This document shows positions 1-15,130 of a stretch of 64,000 bases of DNA, piece after piece (positions within the stretch are counted from its first letter, which is position 1; each line of letters begins with the position of its first letter). Source of the stretch: Warburgia ugandensis (taxonomy: Eukaryota > Streptophyta > Magnoliopsida > Canellales > Canellaceae); assembly GCA_035236585.1 (NCBI GenBank), contig CP141139.1, forward strand, positions 20,104,990 to 20,168,989, written 5' to 3'. The position numbers and the translations under genes are program-made. The notes under the pieces were generated by a model. That model did not search any database. It was not told where the DNA came from and saw only the letters and a list, made by a program, of their open reading frames with translations.

Positions 1-665
1 GATTAGCTTGAAAAGGAACGCTATAGAGCGCGACAATACCCAAAACCGATGCAACTCCCTCACTTTTATACGATGGGCCTCACGTAACATTGATGTATAT
101 CATTGATCCAACTCTTCTTTAGGAATTTACTAATGCAAAGTCATGCCAAAAGGGCATCTCTAGTATCGCAGAAATGATGCTTTCATCTTGCTACACATGG
201 ACAGTCATAAACTTTTCATAAACAATATAGTTTACACTCCACAAAATAAAATATAGTTTGTTGGAGGATAATGGCCATGAGATATCCACAGTTAGTGGAG
301 TGAGATAAATGGTGTGGATCAATATTATGTAGGACCCGCGATACAAAAGTGAAGGAGTTGCACCAGTGTTAGAGTATTGTCACGCTCATCCAGCTTGAAT
401 CATGTTGTTCTGCTCCAAATGAACCATTTGCACGTATTTTGTTGGAGGAATGGTGGTATAAAGCGCCACAACACCCTAACAACACGCTTATGAAGAGCTT
501 GTGTCCGTCCGTCTCTAGCGGCACAAAAACGCAACCTTTTGAATGTAGATGTGCCCTTTTAGCATGACTTACTAGGAGATATCAAAGTTAAGGGAGTCAG
601 GTGAATAATATAGATCAACCCACTATCCAAAGGTGAAGAGTTACACGCTCTTGGTTGTCGTCGCA
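1..665. repeat. three-copy diverged repeat (two inverted, one direct)
   Basis: The sequence at about 1-165 is inverted relative to about 280-410. Shared landmarks are 'gacaatac', 'gcaactcc(c/t)tcac' and 'tattgat'. A third copy at about 535-665 lies in the orientation of the second and keeps 'gagatatc', 'gggagt', 'tagatcaac' and 'gtgaag'. The stretch 'tgccaaaagggcat' near 143 recurs in reverse near 553. No coding capacity is seen. The family is unknown to me; it could be a decayed foldback element cut by the window edge. Confidence 0.5.
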
Positions 666-3600
666 CTCTAGCTGTTGTTGTTGTCCCAAGGAACATGTGA
701 TTGGTATAATTTTGCCCCGAACGGGTTGATCATTTATGGATTTGCTTTTCCTTAATCTGTGGGCTTGACTCCACTGACAATGCTGCCGTAGAGCATGACA
801 ACACATATTAGCTAAGAAGCGCCCCACTTTTGCACAGTGAGCCTCTCACATACTGTTGTTCTATGCCTTTCAGGCGAAGCAACCAACTCTCGACATCTAG
901 TGAACCAAAAATCATCTCAAAATAAAATCTGTCGAATCCAAATATAATTGCCCTTTGGTTGAGAGAAACAGCCGACTAGAAGCTCTACAAACATCTAGTA
1001 TTCAACGAACACAAAACCCCTTTTTCTGACGCTAGGTGTTTCATTTTGGGATGAGTTTTTTGAGATACTTCAGATCAATGACATAGATCAAAGATATATG
1101 GGGCGTCCCATGCAAAACTGGGGGCACCCTACGGCTAGCATGGTGTAGTTACAGGCTCTATCACATCTTCTAGTCTTGCTAGTCGTCTTCTATTGGTGGT
1201 CATTTTGTTGTTTACGGTCGTAAAGAAAGAAAAGAATATCAAATGTCTAGCTTTAAGTAGAAAAGGTTGTGAAGTAGTGTAAATCCGATTGAACCTTTGG
1301 ATTGGATATGATGACACCCACAGTATGATAAGGACCAAGCATGTCTTTCCGTTTCCACATGCATCTTTATTAGCTAAGTCTAAGTACAGGATACTGGTGG
1401 CCACACTATAATTGGGTGCTACAATTTTGATTCTCCACTGTGTTAGGTGTGTAGTATACTGTGCGTGTTTGGTCCATCAGGCGGGACTCCTCTCCAGAAA
1501 GACAGAAGTGACCTTTTGAATTTGAACTGCATATGCCTAGTATGGTGCACAAAGTGCATTCTGAAATGATACAGTGAAAAGAGACTGGCTGCATTTTGGC
1601 TTCGTCAGTTTCAAAATCAGCTTCGCCGAAGAAATGAAGAATTTTTCACGTTTGTTTGATTGATGGAACTGATGAACTTCATTATAGAGACTGTAGAAGG
1701 TTCTTAACATGTGCAGTGCGGTATTAGCACAACTCAGCGTCCATTTTGAATGGGAGGTGAGTAGACTTGAACCTTCAACATTTATGTTAGAGGAAAGACG
1801 CACTTCACCAACTAGGATGGGTCTTGAAGTTCTCGCCGACATCACGCGGTTGAAAATGCAAATTTCAAGCTGCTGAAAGTAATTATCGTCTTGGAGCACA
1901 ATTTGATTTACTCCATTTATTTCATTTTTGAAGTAGGTTCATCTTTGTATAAGAGCTGGATAGAACAGGCACTAACCCATGATAAGTTATGGTCCTTGTA
2001 GTCCATGTCAAAGCTCTTTGATTACACTAGAGCTACTTGTTGAGATGAAATCTTTGATTTGAATAAGTCTTCTCTGCGTTTAAGGTTGTAACAATTGGAG
2101 ATCTTTTAGGACTTTCGTGTGGCGTGGGGTTGGGGGGATGCTGATTGTGGGAAGTATTTCTTGACCTCAGCAACAGGGCATATAAATTATTACGTATGGG
2201 GGCAGGGCCATTTTGTCTCTTTATGTCTAAGAATTGAATCCAGTATCCTAAAAACCGTATTTTGGTCACTAAATTTAGACTGTTTATTTTGGAATATTTC
2301 TTACCATCCATCTCCTATGTACAATATGTCAGATGCTATAATCGTGCAATCCAGAAGTTTTTGAACTTCTAGTTATCTAAAGAGGGTTGGTTCAATCATA
2401 TGAATGGGTCAAATCATCTAAAAGTAGACCCCTTCATGCAAAAAAAAATTCGTGCACACTTGCATTATATCCCTGTCAAATGTCTACTATGTTGGCTCTT
2501 TTAGAAAAAAAAAGAAAAGGAAAAAAAGTTCTCTATGCAGCCAAGTCATATTTTCAACCCAACTAGTTGTTAGGGAGAATCTAAACTTGAATACAAGCTT
2601 TGGAGATAAAAAATGGTTGCATATGACAGAAATAAATCAGAAAATAAATATCAATAACGCTTATGTTGGAAAAAAAGTACAAACTTACAATTTTGTATTG
2701 CACAAAGAATTTGATTCACAAAAGCACTCACAAGATTATTCAAAATAATTCTTGAAAGAACACTCCCAACTAGAGCTTTGTTGATCACTATATGTTTCTT
2801 CTTTTTTTATATTGATACTCTTACTATGAAAAGTAAGAGTGAAATATAGTATCGTTAAATATAGTGTAGGACATCTAATAGAAACCGCACAATTAAAAAT
2901 ATACAAAAACACAATGGCCACATCCTTATACCTACTACAAACTGAATAGCCACACACTTATGCATACTACATATTTCACTAAAAGCCACATAAATATTAG
3001 AAGCTTCTATGGGTTGGATTCCAAATGGACTTGGGCTGTTAGAAAGACTCTAAATGGACTTGGGCTCTTTAGAAATAAGTTTATAATTCAACAGCTTCTT
3101 CATCTCTAATTCTTTATTGACGATGTTCTGTAATCTCATTCGGGTGCTTTGCCTTGCTTCTCTAGATAATTTATCGTCCAAAGATTAGGCTGCTCTTGGA
3201 TCTGCCATAGCCTTGAATGTACGGTTATGCAAACTTTGGTGAATCTCATCTAGAATGCATCTGAACCTCCAGGCTTGCAGCACGTAAGTGCGCACTTAGA
3301 TTCTTCATTTCTCATATTTTATTAGGCGAACAATAATTATACTTGACGATGAATGACCCAAGAGAAAAAGTATAAAGCATCTCTATGTATACTAAAGAGT
3401 CTAACTTTCCACTTGCTTTCGCATATGAAAAGCAACAGTCACTGAAAGTAATCATAGGAAAAAACCATTTACAAATTGGTGCTACGCGTGCAGAGGTGGC
3501 TGAAGCAGAAAATTTAGCAGGCCCTGAATTAGACTCTCCGGTGACAGTTGTTCTAAACCTTAGCAAGTCGACTTGAAATTTGCGCAAATTGATCTGAGTT

Positions 3601-3939
3601 GGAAGTAAATTGAGTTGACTCACCAAAATGAATGTGTTAGGAGAATTGAAATCTGATGAAGCCAAAACTCGTGAACCTTTAATGTGCAGAACTGGTGACT
3701 TAATCTTTCTCGTAACTTGTGACTTCAATTAAACTGATATAGGTTGAGTTGTATGTTATAGTGGGGGCAACGGAGCCAATACTTTATTAAGTTTAATTAG
3801 CCCACCTCAGGTTCCAGCCAAGTCGAGTTTTTTAGTTTTGCATACACCATAACTAGTGAAACAGAACGAGTAACTAGGCTTGCATCGAAACGAGAAAGAA
3901 TTGCAGATTGGTAACAGGCAGGCAAATGTTTTATAAAGA
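666..3939. other. no recognisable gene
   Basis: Only short unsupported open frames are present. A short direct duplication containing 'aaatggacttgggct' lies at about 3020-3070. No domain, splice pattern or transposon signature was recognised. Confidence 0.4.
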
Positions 3940-4290
3940 TCCTCAATCTTCATAGTTCTAAATAAGCGTGTTCGGAGATTTGGAAATGGTGAATTCCTCC
4001 AAATTGCATTATTTGCATGGTTAGCTTTTCTCAAGAAACCACAAACTCAAGACAACCTGCGAGTTAGAGGCTGGTAACTGCTAATCATTGCGGAGTTAAG
4101 TTTATGTTTTGAAGAGACCATCAATCACTTCCTCATTCACTGCCCTCTCACGGCTGCAATTTTCTTAAAGAATGTTGACCAAGTTTGGAATCTCATGTGT
4201 GCAATGACAATGCGCGATGAAAATGAGGAAATGGAAAACGCTCTGAAATTTTCTCTCTCGGCTCTTTTTTTGACTGGTGAAAGCTTTATT
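3940..4290 (+). mobile_element. L1-type LINE remnant (zf-RVT end of ORF2)
   Basis: Translated in two frames, about 4000-4075 gives ALFAWLAFLKKPQTQDNLRVRGW. About 4110-4200 gives FEETINHFLIHCPL. These match the order of the zinc-binding reverse-transcriptase tail (zf-RVT) of plant L1 elements: an 'AFxWLA', then 'T.DNL..RGW', then the C..C..E..NHLL.HC spacing. The first cysteine pair is degraded, and a frameshift and stop separate the blocks. It is a dead 5'-truncated fragment. Confidence 0.6.
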
Positions 4291-4385
4291 GAGAAAGGGA
4301 TATAATTACAGAGCTTCATTTGACTGAGGAGGTCAAAGATTTTTTTAAAAGAATCGGAATCTAGCCATTTCGTTTATCTAAAGTC

Positions 4386-4869
4386 GTGCATGTTCCGAAT
4401 ATCAAACGCAAATCGATTTCTGTCAACAAATTTGTCAGGAAAATGATTTTGTTTTTGAGTTTCATCCAAAGGCATAAGCAATGGTGGTCTCTACGCCATT
4501 TAGGTCTCTCCGAACGTCGTCATTCGCTCATTTCTATGGCGTGCGGATGGCATGAACGGTTAGGACATCCTAAAGTAAAGATTTCAGGCCATCTTCGGAA
4601 ACTAAACCTCGTCGAGAATGATGGCAATAAGCGTTTCAATAAGCATAGTCCGGACACACCTCGGCGAAGCACATAAGTTGCCGTTTCTGCATATACGGCC
4701 ACACCGTTACTAGAACTTGTACACGCTGAGGCCCACACCAATTTCCTCTCCTATCGGGAAACGACATCAACTACTTCATGTTGATTGATGAATGCACAGG
4801 ACTCACCTGGTTCTTTCCAAGAGACTTAGAACACTCGATGCGATTTATTGTAGACTTTAAGATGTAATC
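4386..4869 (+). mobile_element. Ty1/copia pol fragment (GAG-pre-integrase plus integrase start)
   Basis: The first part encodes MHVPNIKRKSISVNKF and later WHERLGHP. The latter is the GAG-pre-integrase His-containing motif of copia polyproteins. After a frameshift, 4754-4868 encodes the start of the integrase core (GNDINYFMLIDECTGLTWFF), including the Asp of the 'FxxxIDD(Y)S' motif, and ends at a stop. No LTR, reverse transcriptase or RNase H is visible nearby, so this is an isolated relic. It is not adjacent to the other copia fragment in the window. Confidence 0.75.
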
Positions 4870-5538
4870 CTATCGAGGTTTGACACCAATCGTATTTAAC
4901 TGCTTACATTTTAATATTTCTGTGCATTCATGTGTTTTTGGCATGTTTTATCTGACTTTAGAATTGCTTATTAAGTGATAGTACTCATCGCACCAGTAAT
5001 TTCATGTCAGTCTTTTAGGTAGGAGTAAAGAGTTATAATAGAATAGGAACTTTGAAGTAGGAGATCAAAAGTATGATAGTGAAACTAGTTGCTTATCTGG
5101 TTTAGAACAAAAATAGTTGAATATTTAGAATTAAGATACAGTAGGACAACAAAACCTTGATGTGAATGTGAGGATTTTATTTAATTTAAGTTATAGTATC
5201 ATCTATTGTTGTTTGGCTACGACCAATGGCTCCTAGCAGTGCTTGATTTTATGCATTTATTTTAGCTATATATGGAGTTTTAATAAGATGATTGGACTTG
5301 GAAGGGCAGATTCGAAAACTAATAAATATGGCACGTCTTTGAAATATTTTCAAAAATTATTTTTAAAAACACAAGGCATCTAAAACATAGCCTCAAACGT
5401 ATTTGCAAATGATCATTACTCAGGATTCTTGGTTATTATTGCTCTAGAGTTAATGTAGCCTTGAACATATTTACACGTTCACCGCAACAAAAGCCTAGAG
5501 AAGTTCTTCTCATCATTTTCGTATAACAAGGGGAATGT
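4870..5538. other. AT-rich stretch, nothing recognised
   Basis: No long open frame, repeat boundary or RNA gene was seen. Confidence 0.4.
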
Positions 5539-7560
<2,022 letters not shown>

Positions 7561-10500
7561 TTATTTGTGGTCAGTATTACTTGGAGTAGCATATCTATCG
7601 ATGGAGTTCAGCTGGGTTGGTTCCCGGACTAATACTGTTGGTCTTGTATTTCTATCCTGGTGTTGTAGCTCATTGCTCTTACCCCACAAGAAGGCATATA
7701 ATCCTGCTATAATCATAACCATGCCCAATATCCTGCATCCACATTCAATTTATCTAAAAGTTATAACAATTGAATAAGCACGTTATTTAAGCAGTGATCC
7801 ATCTACAGTGGGCCGTGTTGGATGACGATCCGGAGTTTAGAACCCATCATTAACAGAGAGATTAATTACCTCCCTGCTACTTGACATGTCACATTTATTA
7901 CCAGTAATCAATACACAAATTAGAGGAATATGCAGGAAATAACGAAATGGTTTCCATCTAATCACTGTTAATTGAACTGTTGTAAAGTTGGTGTAATGGT
8001 CAGTGATTGAGACAAATCTCCAAATTGCAGCAACCGAACAATATTACTAGCCACTGGAAAAAATAACCTACAAATAGACAGTTTAGAATCTTTTGACTCG
8101 CATGCGAACTACCAACTGGCTACTTAATTGGGCTTTTGACTAGTGCATTGAGCTAGCTTCAACTCCCGATGCCTAATCTACATGTAATTCTACTATATTA
8201 ATAATGATGATAGATTTCATCATCAAAATTATTAGCCCCACTAGTAAGGTTTGGCAGCCCAAGCAAAAACAGTTAACCCAAGCATTGTCAAATTTCTTCT
8301 GACGCTGTATGGTATGGGTTAAAAACCCATGGATAGCTGCCTGAAACATGAAATAAAATTATTAGGACACAGATTAAAGTGTTAAGAGTCTTAAATAACT
8401 TTATGTGCCTTTTTTATGTTGTAAATTGCAGGGTATAATGGACCTTCTATCTTATTCTTAACTAATTTTAGATTATTTGGCCGTTGGTTAGTGACTGTTG
8501 CCAGCCTTTAAACATAGATGTTACTTAACATATCAAAACGGTCCCAAAACCAGTGGTTATTTTCCCTAAATAGTTTTTAAGTTTACTAAACTTCCCCGAG
8601 GGAGAACAAATAAGCACCAAATGGATGTTTTCAAGTCGAAAGGAGAACTTGTACCTTCCAATAGAAATTTCCTCTCCCAAGAACACAGTTTCTAAAACAG
8701 CAACAAATATCAGCGACAGGGGATTGAACATGGAGGGATAGGTCGGACCTTGACGAGCAATCGCCCATGTCATTAAACAGTAGTTTGCTCCAGTCATTAA
8801 CACTCCCTGTAAGTAACAAAGAGTTCAAAGTAACTATAACAATAAATACATGGGTTTTTAATACGAGGATCAAGAAAGATACAACCATCAACGGACTCAA
8901 ACCATGCAGTGAATTGTCATGATTTGATGAAATTTGGCCGTAAAACACATACAATAGACAGCATTCTGATTGCTATTATAGGGTCCGAGTTTTGATTGCT
9001 TCCAACAAAGACAACCTTTGAAAAATCATTGGCTAGTTCGAAGTCTAAGACTCTAAGTTGTGCCACGATAGATAATCTTGTGTTGTGTGGATTTAGAAGG
9101 TATTTTGTTCAAAGTAAAAAACCTTCTTCCCTTCCATCTTCATTTTTTTCTTCCCGTAACTCTATTTTTCTCTCTTGTATGCATATGTACATTCTACCAT
9201 CTCTTTCGAAATGCTATGCCTCAACTTAAAATTTTGTTCCATAATTCTTAGCATAAGAAAGTCGAGGAATCCTACCACTCATATGGCAAACAAGTACTAT
9301 ATTTCAGTCCTTCAACAATTATTTAGTTAAATCATACAACATAAATTTACTTTTAGGGCTTTACTAAAAGTAACAACATCAACTAACATTGCTAAAATCT
9401 TGATATTACATAAGTTTAACATTGGTAAATGACAGAGATAATGAATTCAAAACCTAATTTGTGTATTAGGAGTTCTCAATTGCTTTTAAGAAGCATAACT
9501 GTATTGTTTCCTGATTTGAGTTAATGGATAGGTTATTTAACATTGATTTAAATAGAGATACTATGCTAAGAAAACTATTGGTTTTTTGTGACAAATTTCC
9601 AACAAAATCTCACATTTTTAACTCTATATGAGATGCTCAATAACTTGAGATAAGCAATGCATTGTGTCACGTAGAATATCAACCAATTTAATGTTAAATT
9701 TTTCTAAAGTCTACTTATCTTGGAATAATGTATAAATTAGATATATGTGATCTGCTAATCGTTTAAATCTTACCGAATAAAATATGGTGACCAATTGTAG
9801 GTCCCATCTTAATTTCCAAGCTACCTTTCTTCTATCAAATAAAACACCAACTACTGCTGCTTGCGTGCACCCTACCAAGCACGTTAGCATTGTTGCTCTA
9901 TACATTGAAGGATAGTTTTTGAATAATTTCACCTGGTAGAGAATTCCCAAATCCACGTATAAGAAATGATACAATGGAAGTTAGTTTATAAAAATGTCAC
10001 AAATACAACTTAGAATCATGTGGAATACTATAAGTCTACCATTGGCAAATCTCTACACCAATTTATGAAGTCCAGCCTATTATGCATAGCTTGAAAATGA
10101 AATCTTTCCAATGGATCAAAGGATCCAAATCATAAATATAACTAAATAAATATCAAGCCCTGATAATATCCAAAACATAAATACAACTAAATAAAATATC
10201 ATACTCAAATAATATCCAAATCATAAATACAACTAAATAAATATCAACCCCAGATAATATTCATTTATTCAGACCAAAAAATAATGTGAGTGTTATTGGC
10301 AACCTTTATTATATCCAGTTAGGGGACACTAGCAGGTGTTCTAACAAAGTTCTTCTTGAACTTGCAACTGGTAAGAGCATATATGAAAAAGGTGTGTATT
10401 GTATAAGTGTGTATTATACATGCTTTTCAGTGATAATAGAGAAGCTATTCGGGGGTGCTTATGAGAAGGCATAGCTTTCAGTGGTACCTATGTTACATTA

Positions 10501-13500
10501 GAAAAGCCAACCATTCTCGTGTCACCATAGTCTACAAAGATAGGAAATTCAAGGGGAAGAAGGACTCAAGTATTAAGTGGTTGATTGAATCACCAATGTC
10601 TATACATGTGTCTAGTTGAGGATTTTCATTTACTTCAATGATGTATTCTTTGTAGACTTAGGCTATACCTCAAGACTAAACAAAGTTCAATCATGAGTAA
10701 CAGATTATTCATCTAAAAGTATAGAGGTTGTTGTTTTTTTTACTTTTTATAACACTCCAAGAAGTCATATACAAGTTCATGTCAACAAATTCCTTTTGTT
10801 CGACTTATAGGATCCTAGTTGGATTAATTTCAGGTCATATATATTTTAGTCATGTGCTCTCCTCTTATATTAGTTGTTGTTTAAACCATCATCTTTGTGG
10901 TTGATTAACTTCCCTTACACATGAAATTGGAGAGTATCTTTTAAGTCTTTACTAAGACAAATTCTTTCTATAAATGGCTCCCTATTCTAAACAAGCCCAA
11001 TGGATAAAATTTGAGAAAGATTTATATCTTGACCTGATGTTGTAAGAGGTTAGGAAGGGCACTTTTCATTTGGGAGTTTTCGAAGGCCTAGCTAGAAAAT
11101 TGATTTACTTGGTGTTTGATCATCAAGGAAGGAAATCCTATAGGGCTGAACAAATGAGAAATATGGTGACTAGATTGAAAAATAAGTATAGTGCATTTAA
11201 GAAGATTATAACCACTATTGGATTTGGATGGGACCCTATCTTGTAGACAGTTATTGCAAACTCATATGACGTATAAGATCAAGATAATGGGTCCTTTTTT
11301 TTAGTTATAAAGTGGTAAACATTTTATTTAATTAGTATAGCTTTTTCCATTCAGGATAGCAAACATACATAAATCTTTTAACATTGAAGAATGTTATCCA
11401 TGAGATGATTTGAGAGAAGTTTTTGGCAGCACAATTAAAATTGAACAGTGATCATTTGCACACAAAATAAGTTCCAATCCCTTTTCCAATTTAAAGGAGC
11501 TTGAACCAGAAGACGCCAAAGATCCAAAGTGGATGACATTGGATAGGCCATCCTTACATCATAAGAGTGAATTCGATGGCCCAATATGACTCCTTTGGCT
11601 ATTCGCAAGTTGATCAAAGATGAGAATTAGTGAAATCAATGATGCATGTAAAGCTATTGGAGAGCTAGCAAAAGCTAGATTAGCAACTACGTCCAGCATA
11701 GCAGCACTGTCTTGCACCCCACCATGTACTACCACTGATTCTTATGCACTAGAAGTGGGCATGGGGATTTTAGAGAGCATGGGAGGACTAGAAAAGTATA
11801 TATGGCTTAAGGTGAGGAAAGAGATGGAGAAGGACAATTGAAGGAGGTCATTTATCTGTGTCACACCTCTTCACATAGTTGAAGGAATTAGTAGAGGAGA
11901 AGGATGTCTATCACCCACAAGGACATTATAACTACTATGACTTTAGTATTTGATGATAACTATTGTTGCTTCAAAAGACATTCAGTTTATCTTATATTAT
12001 TTCAAAAGACTTTCAGTCTAGGTGTGTGTATGATGGAGTGTATTTGCTTGAAATAATTAGCTAGGTCTATGCTCTTCAACTATGTTTGTTATGTATTGTA
12101 AATTGATGTTAATATTGATTTTTATGTACTAAGATTGTGTTTATGTTTACTTCTTCCAAATGACATTACATTTCTATAGTAATAGTATAATTGATACAAG
12201 TGTCGTGGATTTGTCTATTATAAAATACAATAAGATTATTGAAATCATAAATGTGTTTTTGTCAACATTTTAAAAAATACATGTTACATATTAGACGGCC
12301 TTGTTGTATTGAGGCTTTAACTAAAATAGAATGGGTTCAAGAAATTCTTCAAGGCCATTTAGATAGACGTTATAATATGTGGAGAATGGATAAATATATA
12401 TTTCTAAACTTTGTTCAACATTGAAAAGGAGGGAGTTGCTAAAGTTTCTCAATATGTGCTTGTGGAAGAGCAGGTTATCATTTTCCTAAAAGTAACAAGT
12501 CAAATTGCATCTCATAGGAATTTGGTTAAATACATCCAACACTCTCTAGAAACCATTAACTGTCACTTTAATGAAGTTTTGATGACAATGGTGGCACTAT
12601 GAAAAGATGTGATCAAGTCACCTCCATTTGACAAGGTCCCTCAACAAATTTGTAAAGAGCAAAGATTCTTGGTTTGAAGTATTAATGAATAATTATTTTT
12701 GTAATTGTAAGGAATATAATTATGTAAAATAATTAATTATTCTTCCTTCTGATAGAATTACATTTGGGCAATTGACAGCACATACATAGATGCATGTGTA
12801 CCAATGAAAGAGCAAGAATGCTATCATGGTAGAAAAATAGTACCCACACAAAATGTCAAGTATGCATATATTTTTTGCATAAAATTTACATTTGTTTATA
12901 TTTGTTGGGAAGCGTTTACCAATGATTGCAAAGTATATATAGAAGCCTTAAGGAAGCTTGCCTTATAATTTTCTTGTCCACTACCTAGTAAACTACTCTC
13001 TTCCTCATCCGTTAATATAAAACATCTATCATCCAATGGTTTTTATTCTTATAGCTGATTATATCCTTTGAAATTAAGAAAACATTATGTTCTGAACTCT
13101 AAATATAGCTCTACCCTTCCTAAATACATGAATCCACATAAGAGTGAGCATTACCATTTTTCAAAGTTTATCCATGCAAATATTAGAGAGCACTCGACCT
13201 ACACAAGGAAGAGAACTATTCAACTATAGACATTCATCACTATGGAATGTCATAGAACGTTGCTTTAGTTTGGTGAAGAAGCAATTTCCCATACTCCAAC
13301 TAATGCCTTCTTATCCTATTAGAAAGCAATCATATATAGTGGTTGTTGCTTGTGCTTTACGCAAGTTTATAAGAAGCGAGGTACAAGTAGATAAATACTT
13401 TGATGTAGTAACTTGCAATGTACATAGACAATCACCACTATGGAATGTCATTGAGCATTGCTTTGGTTTGGTGAAGAAGCAATTTCCCATACTTCAACCA

Positions 13501-14484
13501 ATGCCTTCTTATCCCATTAGAAAGCACTCATATACAGTGGCTATTGCTTGTTCCCTATGCAAGTTTATAAGAAAAGAGGCAGAAGCAAATGAAAGAGTTT
13601 GATGTAGTAACTTGTGATGTACCTGATGAGGATGATTTTATTGATGACCAGCAACCACAATAGACTATCACAAAGATCAAGGATTTCCTTGGAAAAGCTA
13701 TGGCACCACATGGTAACCCTTCTTTATGATGCATATATGGATGTTTTTACAATGTTTGTTTCAATTAAACTAATGTATATCTTGATTTGATCAAAGCTCC
13801 TTAGATGAAATTTGACTCATAACTAACATATTCTTTCTATAGATGCCTCATCCTACTTAGTGGACCAATTTTGAGATAGATTTGTATCTTGATTTAATGC
13901 TAAAAGAGGCTAAGCATGGCCATTTGCATTTTTTTTCCAAAGCAACAAGGCAAAGAATTTACTCACCAATTTATTCATAAAGGTAGGATTGAGTGAAAGC
14001 TAAAGCAATATGAATTCAAGAGCTTCTCCAAAGAACTAAGTTTGGTTGGAAGCGCACAACTTAAACTATGTGAGCAGTAATGAACTGCCATACCACTGCA
14101 TTGTCATAAGCACTATCATTTGGTTGAAATGTGAATTTGGTTTCTTATATTTCATTTTTTCTTACAATGCATACTTATCTCAAGATTATCCAGGGGCTAG
14201 GGAATTTAGGCATGAAGGATGCCATCATTGGGAGATCTTCTCTCATTATTTGATTAACATAATGGAGGAGTTGCAAGGGTTAAATGAGCTAATGGAGACT
14301 ACTTTTAGCAACTTCAAAAGGTTGTATAGAAGCACTTTTGCATGGCTATCAGATGCTATGGTCAATGTTTGCCCTCATGAGTACTTTTAAATTTGTTTTG
14401 AGTGTACTATTAGTCTATTGAGACCTTTTCATTTAACTTGAGACATCATGATTAACCTTTGCTAACTAATGTTTTTAGTTATAA

Positions 14485-14547
<63 letters not shown>

Positions 14548-15052
14548 AATAGGTTTCTATAACACATAAATTGGTCACCAAGTAAATAGGCTTTTGTAGC
14601 ACGTATACATTGATACAGGTTACCAAACTTCATTCTTTAAAAAAAGGACAAGCACATATAACAAACAGCCTTTACTAAACAACATTGTTATTTTCAAAAA
14701 CAGTTATCAGATAACAACTTGTAAAAATAAGTGTTACCAATCACTATGTATGTATTTGTATATAAAGATATTCATATGTACTATATGGATATGTTTTTAC
14801 AAACATCAAATAGCAAAATGAAAACATGGATGCACATTACCTCTCTACCGTCGAAAGTAAAGAAAATCCCACTAAATGATGAAGACAAGAGTTATTAGTT
14901 GAAGGATAGTTCTAAAATAAAAGAAAAAAGGTTTAACTCTATAATATGATGTGTATTTTGAGTAAAGAAAAACTAGAGAGAGAAAGAGCAGGTGAGAATA
15001 TGTAATTAAGAAGAAAGAAATTTTTTATTTTTTTTCCTATATTTAGCATGGC

Positions 15053-15130
<78 letters not shown>

